A stretch of 43,133 nucleotides of DNA, taken from the NCBI GenBank assembly GCA_016200675.1, contig JACQEH010000006.1, positions 1 through 43,133 of the forward strand. Reading direction: 5' to 3'. The notes under the pieces were generated by a model that saw nothing but the letters and a program-made list of their open reading frames with translations, was not told where the DNA came from and searched no databases. How positions within the stretch are numbered: position 1 is the stretch's first letter; every line of letters starts with the position of its first letter. This document shows, in pieces, positions 35,442-43,133 of this stretch. Origin of the DNA: Chloroflexota bacterium (GTDB lineage: Bacteria > Chloroflexota > Limnocylindria > Limnocylindrales > CSP1-4). The position numbers and the translations under genes are program-made.

Positions 35442-35992
35442 ACGACCCAGGAGCAGCCCAGCCAACGCTGAGCGACGAAGTTGTCACCCTTCGGCCATGG
35501 CGACCCGACGACGCCACTGCCGTCGACCGTGCCTGCCAGGACGCCGAGATCGCACGCTTCGTCCCCATCCCGCAGCCGTACACGCTCGACGACGCCCGCT
35601 GGTTCGTCGCCAGCTGTGCCGAGGAGTCGATCACCGGCCCAAGCGCCCACTTCGCCATCGTCGACCCGGCGACGGACCTGCTCCTCGGAGCCATCTCGCG
35701 GCACGGACCGCGGGCCGAGACCCCGCACCGTGCCGCCATCGGCTACTGGCTGGCCCCGGAGGCCAGGGGTCGGGGCGTCGCCACCCGTGCCGTCCGCCTT
35801 CTCGTCGATTGGTCGTTCGCGACGAGCACGACCGTCCGGATGGAGCTCTACACGGACGTGGAGAACGAGCGCTCCGGTCGGGTTGCCCGTCGAGCCGGGT
35901 TCGAGCCGGAGGGGATCCGGCGCGCCTGGGACCTCGATCGCGCGGGTCGCCCGATCGATTCCGCGTTCTACGTGCGGCTTCGGTCGACCTGA
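35438..35992 (+). CDS. GNAT N-acetyltransferase (RimJ/RimL-like)
   Basis: VTLRPWRPDDATAVDRACQDAEIARFVPIP, IGYWLAPEARGRGVATRAVRLLVDWSF, ENERSGRVARRAGFEPEGIRR; GTGA overlap with DUF1801. Confidence 0.92.
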   Translation: MNDPGAAQPTLSDEVVTLRPWRPDDATAVDRACQDAEIARFVPIPQPYTLDDARWFVASCAEESITGPSAHFAIVDPATDLLLGAISRHGPRAETPHRAAIGYWLAPEARGRGVATRAVRLLVDWSFATSTTVRMELYTDVENERSGRVARRAGFEPEGIRRAWDLDRAGRPIDSAFYVRLRST

Positions 35993-36022
35993 TCACCCAA
36001 GGGTCACGTGAGCGGCCCCTGC

Positions 36023-36028
36023 TATCGT
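36023..36028 (+). promoter_or_regulatory. -10-like TATCGT exactly 6 nt from the lipB ATG
   Basis: TATCGT-CAGCGC-ATG. Confidence 0.5.
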
Positions 36029-36034
36029 CAGCGC

Positions 36035-36835
36035 ATGGATGAGGAGCGGCGCGCGCCGGTCGCGGGTTCGGGCGCCGACGACCCGATCGCCACGGCCTGG
36101 CTCGGCCGGATCGCCTACCGGGAGGCGTGGGCCCTCCAGAAGCGCCTCGTGGACGCCCGCGTGGCCGAGGCGATCCCGGACACGCTCCTGACCCTCGAGC
36201 ACGATGCCGTCCTGACCCTCGGCCGCCATGCCGATGAGGCGCATGTGCTGGCCTCCCCCCGCGAGCTTCGACGGCGAGGCCTGGAGGTCATCCACGTCGA
36301 GCGTGGCGGCGAGGTGACCTACCACGGCCCGGGCCAGCTCGTCGCCTACCCGATCCTCCGCCTCGGCCACCGCGGAATCCTGATCCGGCCGCTCGTCCGC
36401 GCCCTGGAGGAGGCGACGATCGCCACCTGCGCCGCGCTCGGCGTCCCGGCCGGCCGCCGCGAGGGGCACCCCGGGTGCTGGGTGCTGGACGACGGCCGGC
36501 CACCCCGCAAGATCGGGGCACTCGGCATCCGCGTCGAGCGCGGCGTCAGCTATCACGGCATCGCCCTGAACGTCGATCCCGATCTGCGCGACTTCGAGCT
36601 CATCGACGCCTGCGGGATGCCGGGCGTCGTGTCCACCTCGATCGCCGAGGAGCTCGGACGAACGGCGGAGCCGCCCTCGACCGACGCGGTGGAGCGTGCT
36701 GCCGGGATCTTTGCCGTCGCGTTCGCCGCGCAGCTCGGCGCCCGGCTCCAGCGGGTCGAAGCCGGAGCCCTCGAGGACCGCCACGCCACCGACGGTTCGA
36801 GCCCGCGGTCCCTGGCCGGCGCCGGAGCGACCTGA
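36035..36835 (+). CDS. lipB: Lipoyl(octanoyl) transferase
   Basis: TLEHDAVLTLGRHADEAHVL, VERGGEVTYHGPGQLVAYPIL, RKIGALGIRVERGVSYHGIALNV, DACGMPGVVSTS (active-site Cys region). Confidence 0.95.
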   Translation: MDEERRAPVAGSGADDPIATAWLGRIAYREAWALQKRLVDARVAEAIPDTLLTLEHDAVLTLGRHADEAHVLASPRELRRRGLEVIHVERGGEVTYHGPGQLVAYPILRLGHRGILIRPLVRALEEATIATCAALGVPAGRREGHPGCWVLDDGRPPRKIGALGIRVERGVSYHGIALNVDPDLRDFELIDACGMPGVVSTSIAEELGRTAEPPSTDAVERAAGIFAVAFAAQLGARLQRVEAGALEDRHATDGSSPRSLAGAGAT

Positions 36836-36836
36836 C

Positions 36837-37835
36837 ATGCCGGCCGGCCTCTTCGAGCTCCGCAAGGACGCCATCACCGGCTGGTGGGTCGCCACGGTGG
36901 TCGATCGGGCCTTCCACCGCGACCGCTTCGCAACGGCGGCTGCACAGATCGCTGACGGCGGCGATTGCCAGAACTGCCGGCTGCCCGAGGGTGACGGCGT
37001 GCGCCTCCGGGTCCTCAAGGACTACGCCTTCCACGTCGTCGGGACCGAGGAGGAGGCCCGCGAACTGGACCAGCGCTTCGCCCAGGTCGCCCTCGACGGA
37101 GCCCGCGCCGCGGGCAGCTGGCGGACGATCGTCGCCCCGCCGCTCGAGCATCGGCCGCTCCATCTCGTCGGCTCCGCCATCGTCGAGCGCCTCGTCACCG
37201 GTGCCCGGGATGCGATCCAGGCAGCCCGGGAGGCGAACCAGACCGACTACCTCCAGGTCGTCCAGCACTGGGGGGACCAGTCGGGCGCCCGGACCAACCA
37301 CCTGTGCCTCGAGTTCTACGACCTGCCGCAGATCCCGCACCGGATTGCCGAAGAGCTCGGCGGCGCGGCCCGCTTCGTGATCCGCGAGGGCGAGTGTCCC
37401 TACTGCCGGCTGGTCCGCGAGACGACGCGGACCCGCAACCGGCTCGTCTGGGAGGACACCGACAGCGTCGCCTTCGCTCCCTGGGCGTCGCGTTCGCCGT
37501 TCGAGCTGTGGATCGTCCCTCGGCGCCACGAGGCCGACTTCGGGCGGGCCGGCGAGGCCGACATCCGGGCCACCGCGACAGCCCTCCGGAACGTCCTCGC
37601 GACCCTGGCCCGGACGCTCGACGGCCCGCCCTACAACCTGATCCTCCACACGGCGCCCCTCCGCGAGCGCGTCGACGCCACGTACCACTGGCACTGGGAG
37701 ATCCACCCGCGCCTCCGGGAGATCGCCGGCCTGGAGCTGGGAACGGGGCTGCCGGTCAACCCGGTCTCCCCCGAGGACGCCGTGGAGGAGCTCCTGGCCC
37801 GTACCGCCGCGGGGAGCGGGGAGCGCTCAAGTTGA
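36837..37835 (+). CDS. GalT-like (HIT-superfamily) nucleotidylyltransferase/phosphorylase
   Basis: MPAGLFELRKDAITGWWV..., paired CxxC (DCQNCRL; ECPYCRLVRE), SPFELWIVPRRHEADF, TYHWHWEIHPRL. Confidence 0.82.
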   Translation: MPAGLFELRKDAITGWWVATVVDRAFHRDRFATAAAQIADGGDCQNCRLPEGDGVRLRVLKDYAFHVVGTEEEARELDQRFAQVALDGARAAGSWRTIVAPPLEHRPLHLVGSAIVERLVTGARDAIQAAREANQTDYLQVVQHWGDQSGARTNHLCLEFYDLPQIPHRIAEELGGAARFVIREGECPYCRLVRETTRTRNRLVWEDTDSVAFAPWASRSPFELWIVPRRHEADFGRAGEADIRATATALRNVLATLARTLDGPPYNLILHTAPLRERVDATYHWHWEIHPRLREIAGLELGTGLPVNPVSPEDAVEELLARTAAGSGERSS

Positions 37836-37932
37836 CGGGGCGGCGTCACACGGCCTTCCGGCGCCTCGTCCCTGGGCTTGGCGACGCGCGGCGCCCATTC
37901 CCCGCGCCTGCGACCACCGCGGAAGGACCTGC

Positions 37933-38589
37933 ATGTTCGGCAGCGGCGAGCCGGGGGGCTTCGCGACGACGACCGGGACGCTCGAGCGCCAGGGTCGGGC
38001 GGTCGCCGTGACCGGCAGCTGGGACCGCGATGCGGCCGGGACCTTCGTCGAGGCGCTCTTCGCGAAGCACCATCATGAGATCTACGCCTACCTCATCCGC
38101 ATGGTCCGCGATCCAGAGCTCGCCGCGGACCTCGCCCAGGATGCGTTCGTGAAGGCCTACAAGGCATACGACACCCTCGAGAAGGGCGAGAACGCCCGGG
38201 CCTGGCTCTACCAGATCGCCCACCGCGTCGCCCTCGACGACATCCGGCGCAAGAAGATCGTCCGCTTCGTGCCGCTCGTGGGCGACGGCCGGGGTTCATC
38301 GCCATCCGCCGAGCGGCTGGCCATGGAGGCCCGCCTTTCCGGCCCGCTCGAGCGGGCCATGGCCCGCATTCCCGAGCGACAGCGAGCCGCGCTCCTCATG
38401 GCCGAGCTCCACGACCTCACGGGCCTCGAGCTGGCGGCCGCGCTCGGGATCAGCCACGTCGCGGCTCGGGCGCTCCTCACCCGCGCCCGAGAGTCCCTTC
38501 GCCAGGCGCTCGCGGCCGAACGGGCAGCGGAGGCAGCGACCGAAGCCGAGCGCGATGCCGGCTATGCCCAGGGCCGGGGCGGCAGCTGA
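37933..38589 (+). CDS. ECF-type RNA polymerase sigma factor
   Basis: IYAYLIRMVRDPELAADLAQDAFVKAYKAYDTLEKGENARAWLYQIAHRVALDDIRRKK; IPERQRAALLMAELHDLTGLELAAALGISHVAARALLTRARESLRQ. Confidence 0.94.
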   Translation: MFGSGEPGGFATTTGTLERQGRAVAVTGSWDRDAAGTFVEALFAKHHHEIYAYLIRMVRDPELAADLAQDAFVKAYKAYDTLEKGENARAWLYQIAHRVALDDIRRKKIVRFVPLVGDGRGSSPSAERLAMEARLSGPLERAMARIPERQRAALLMAELHDLTGLELAAALGISHVAARALLTRARESLRQALAAERAAEAATEAERDAGYAQGRGGS

Positions 38590-40457
38590 TGACTCTCCCC
38601 TTCCGCCGCCGCCATAACGACGCCGAGGCGTCCCACGATCGGGCGCGCTCCCTCATCGCCTCCGGACTCCTCGACCCGCTCGAGGCGGCGGATTCGGCGT
38701 GGCTTGCGGCCCACCTCGGCGGCTGCCCGGAGTGCACCGCCGACGCCGAGGCCTACGAGGCGGATCGTCAGCTCCTCCGCTCCCTGCGCGATCGACCGAT
38801 CGAGCCGCCGCGCGACCTGTGGGCCCGAACGGCCGCCGAGATCGAGCGCAGCCGAGGCCGCGGCGTCCGCTCCACGACGGCGCTGCCGCACCGGTTCGGC
38901 CGGCTGCCGCTCGGCGTCGCGTCGGGGCTCCTCGTGGTGCTCGTCGTGATCGGCGCCGCGTTGGCGCCGCGGATGGGTCTCCCGCTCGTGGGGCCCGGCC
39001 TGAGCGGCTCGGCCAACCGGTCCGCCGGGACGGAGGCCACGCCCATCGCCGTCACCGCCGACGCGCTCGCCTGGATCCAGGTGTCTCCCGATGGGTCCTA
39101 CGAGTTCCTCCAGGCCAACGTGGACGAGGTCTGCGCGGACGCCCGTGAGGGGTGCGCGCCCCTCAACACCCGGAACTCGACGCGCCTCAGGCTCACCCAG
39201 GCGCCGCAGTCAGTCCTCCTCTCGCCGAACCAGGCGCAGATCGCGGTCGTCACGAAGTCGACGGCCTCGAGCGGTTCGGCCATCGTGGTCGTCCCGGTCC
39301 CGACCGTCGCGCCCCAGGGGCCGAGTCCCGCCCCCACCGCATCCGCGGAGGCCACGCCGCCCGTCGGTACGCCCGGCGCGAGCGCGAGCCCGCCCGAGGC
39401 GACCCCCACGCCCGTCCCGACGCCGGGCCCTTCGCCCACCACCGCTCCGGGCGTGTCGCCGTTGCCGAGCGCGAGTGGCGAGCCCCCGGCGGGTCATGCG
39501 ATCGTCAGCGGCGTGATCGTCGTCGGCGACGCCGCGTATTCGGCCGATGGCGCCTGGCTCGCCTTCTCGGCGCGCCCGGCCGACGGGTCGAGCGGCCCGG
39601 ATCTCTATACCTGGCGTGTGGGCGACGAGCTCGCAACGCCCGTCACGACCGACCATCGGACGTTCTTCTCGGGCTGGCTGGGGTCAACGATCGTGGCCAA
39701 CCGCGTGGAACCGGGTGACGAGCGCCCCGGGGCCTCGGCCGGGCCCGACCCCTCGATCCGTCCCACGGCGGCGACGGCAGTCCCGAGTGCCGGGCCGGCC
39801 TCCAGCCCTTCGGCCTCGCCGGCCGCCGTTCAGGATCATCCCGTCGCCTTCCTCCTGGACCCTGTCACCAACGCGATCACCCCGCTCGGCGCCACCGACA
39901 TCTGGCATCCCACGTTCGATCCCACGGGTGCATCCGTCGTCTACTGGGCGGGGACGCTCGTGCGCGATGCGAGCGGCACGGGCTGGACGCTGGGCACCGG
40001 CCAGCTCGTGATCGACGGCTGGAACGATGGCACGCCGTCGGCGTCGACCGGCGCCGCGACGTCGCCGGCCGCGTCGCCCGGACCGACCATCGTGCCGGTC
40101 GGCCCGGCTGGCCACCCGGCGGCCCTGACCTCGGATCCCGTGACCGACTTCGACGCCTGGTTCGACCCGACCGGGACGCGACTCGCGATCTGGATCGCCG
40201 ATCCGGCCGATGCCACGATCGGGACACTTCGCCTCGAAGTCATCGACCCACACACCGGGCTCGTCGACGCGACCGCCGCTCCGCTGCCCGGCGTGTCCGC
40301 CCTGCGCGGCGTCTCGATCAGCAGCGGGCGCCTCGCCTGGGTGACTCCGCCCGGCCAGGACGGCCAGGGCTCGCACGTCCAGGTCCTGGCCTGGAACGGC
40401 CGGGACTTCGGCCAGGTCCGGACGATCCAGGGTGACCGATTCCTCGTCGCCCGCTGA
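38589..40457 (+). CDS. Zinc-finger anti-sigma (ZAS) membrane protein with Pro/Ser/Thr-rich linker and extracellular propeller-like domain
   Basis: ZAS motif HLGGCPEC; TM LGVASGLLVVLVVIGAALAPRM; PST-rich PVPTVAPQGPSPAPTAS...PGVSPLPSASGEP. 1-nt TGATG overlap with the sigma gene. Confidence 0.85.
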   Translation: MTLPFRRRHNDAEASHDRARSLIASGLLDPLEAADSAWLAAHLGGCPECTADAEAYEADRQLLRSLRDRPIEPPRDLWARTAAEIERSRGRGVRSTTALPHRFGRLPLGVASGLLVVLVVIGAALAPRMGLPLVGPGLSGSANRSAGTEATPIAVTADALAWIQVSPDGSYEFLQANVDEVCADAREGCAPLNTRNSTRLRLTQAPQSVLLSPNQAQIAVVTKSTASSGSAIVVVPVPTVAPQGPSPAPTASAEATPPVGTPGASASPPEATPTPVPTPGPSPTTAPGVSPLPSASGEPPAGHAIVSGVIVVGDAAYSADGAWLAFSARPADGSSGPDLYTWRVGDELATPVTTDHRTFFSGWLGSTIVANRVEPGDERPGASAGPDPSIRPTAATAVPSAGPASSPSASPAAVQDHPVAFLLDPVTNAITPLGATDIWHPTFDPTGASVVYWAGTLVRDASGTGWTLGTGQLVIDGWNDGTPSASTGAATSPAASPGPTIVPVGPAGHPAALTSDPVTDFDAWFDPTGTRLAIWIADPADATIGTLRLEVIDPHTGLVDATAAPLPGVSALRGVSISSGRLAWVTPPGQDGQGSHVQVLAWNGRDFGQVRTIQGDRFLVAR

Positions 40458-40522
40458 TCGCGGCCGACCGCGATCGAGCGGTCGTGGATGGTCGTGGCGG
40501 GACAGGGTGGGTCCACATGTCG

Positions 40523-40528
40523 TAGAGT
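40523..40528 (+). promoter_or_regulatory. -10-like TAGAGT exactly 6 nt from the GTG of the RlpA-like gene
   Basis: TAGAGT-CGGGTC-GTG. Confidence 0.5.
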
Positions 40529-40534
40529 CGGGTC

Positions 40535-41086
40535 GTGCGACCCAGCAGGACGGTCGCGATCGCGGCGCTCACCGCCGCCCTCGCGCTCGGTTCGCTGCCG
40601 GGCCTGGCGGGCTCCCGTGAACCGAGCCTCGATCAGCAGCCCACGGCAGATGCGTTCCGGGAAGTGATCCTCGCGGCAACCGGCGGCCGATCGACGACCT
40701 CGATCGTTGCCCCCGATTCGGCGTATGCCTCGGCGGGTCGCCTCGCTCCCTCCTCCGTCTACGCCGAGCCCGGCGTGGCCGCGGCCCCCGCCGACCGGCT
40801 GGCCGCCGCCATCCCGGCCGTGCCGGTTGCCTGGAGCTGGAAGCCACCCCGCTACAAGATCAGCGGTACCGCGACGTTCTATGACAACGGGACGACCGCG
40901 ATGCGCCTGCCACGCGGCACGATCATCGTCATCTGCGCCGCGGGCGGCTGCATCGACCGGGTCGTGAACGACTACGGCCCCCAGATGCCCTCCCGCGTGG
41001 TGGACATGTACCGGCCCGACTTCTTCGCCATCTGCCGCTGCGGCTGGTGGACCGGAACCATGTTGGTGACCGTTTCCGTGTACTGA
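40535..41086 (+). CDS. Secreted RlpA-like/double-psi beta-barrel protein
   Basis: Signal peptide RTVAIAALTAALALGSLPGLAGS; ISGTATFYDNGTTAMRLPRGTIIVICAAGGCIDRVVNDYGP...VVDMYRPDFFAICRC. Confidence 0.78.
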   Translation: MRPSRTVAIAALTAALALGSLPGLAGSREPSLDQQPTADAFREVILAATGGRSTTSIVAPDSAYASAGRLAPSSVYAEPGVAAAPADRLAAAIPAVPVAWSWKPPRYKISGTATFYDNGTTAMRLPRGTIIVICAAGGCIDRVVNDYGPQMPSRVVDMYRPDFFAICRCGWWTGTMLVTVSVY

Positions 41087-41091
41087 TCGGG

Positions 41092-42686
<1,595 letters not shown>

Positions 42687-42690
<4 letters not shown>

Positions 42691-43133
42691 CCGCGCCGGT
42701 CGGGTCGCGTGGCTCGGGCGGACCGGTCGGGTTGCGCCAGGCGACGGGACCGGTCGGCGCGCGCCTCGCCGACCTCGAGATCAGCCGGGCCTGGCTCGTC
42801 GACCCGGCGACGGGTCGCGAAGGCCCGGGCGAGATCGTCGTGACCGACGGGATCCTCGAGGCCGTCACGTGGCTCGAGGGCGCCGAGGCTCACGGCATCG
42901 ACGCCTCGGGCGTCATCGTCGCGCCGGGGTTCGTCGACCTCCACGCGCACTTCCGCGAACCGGGCACCGAGGACGCCGAAACCGTCGCGACAGGGCTGGC
43001 GGCGGCAGCCCACGGCGGCTTCACGACGGTCTGCGTGATGCCCAACACGTCGCCCGCCATCGACGAGCCGTCGGTCCTGGTGCGGATCCGGTCCGCGGCC
43101 TCGGCGTCCGGATCCCCGGTGGCCCTCGTGGCG
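42687..43133 (+). CDS. pyrC: Dihydroorotase, partial at right edge
   Basis: My translation from GTG 42687 (GTGA overlap with pyrB): ...[51 protein letters not shown]...; open to the edge, so absent from the ORF track. Confidence 0.94.

Overview
This is a GC-rich bacterial chromosomal window. The gene content and style resemble a Chloroflexota/Limnocylindria-type genome, but that placement is a low-confidence inference. I support about 31 protein genes and one tRNA-Gly(CCC). Main blocks: (1) an ECF sigma factor with an anti-sigma/beta-propeller gene that runs off the left edge and is absent from the ORF track; (2) a 2895-aa cyclic beta-1,2-glucan synthase (NdvB/ChvB type); (3) a cupin + class III nucleotidyl cyclase fusion; (4) a second ECF/anti-sigma pair; (5) a divergent sugar-catabolism locus at about 15.2-24.9 kb with LsrF-like class I aldolase, FGGY kinase, frameshifted arabinose/fucose-isomerase-like gene, TIM-like isomerase, CUT1 ABC importer without an ATPase, DeoR regulator and mutarotase-like protein, next to a YjbQ gene; (6) a NodB-type deacetylase, SIMPL-domain protein, VOC protein, SpoIID/SH3 protein and TrpB2; (7) an ABC-2 exporter, a fused double nucleotidyltransferase, DUF1801, GNAT, LipB and a GalT-like protein; (8) a third ECF/ZAS anti-sigma pair and an RlpA-like protein; (9) pyrR-pyrB-pyrC with a PyrR-binding-like leader and an N-terminally truncated PyrR, with pyrC running off the right edge. 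The observations I rate highest are the complete but unfamiliar ketose-phosphate/retro-aldol locus, the apparent +1 frameshift in its isomerase, a repeated -10-like hexamer exactly 6 nt upstream of five start codons (leaderless transcription), the truncated PyrR abutting its own leader, the double nucleotidyltransferase fusion, the cupin-cyclase, and several perfect hairpins or repeats. All family calls were made by reading motifs; no database search was run.
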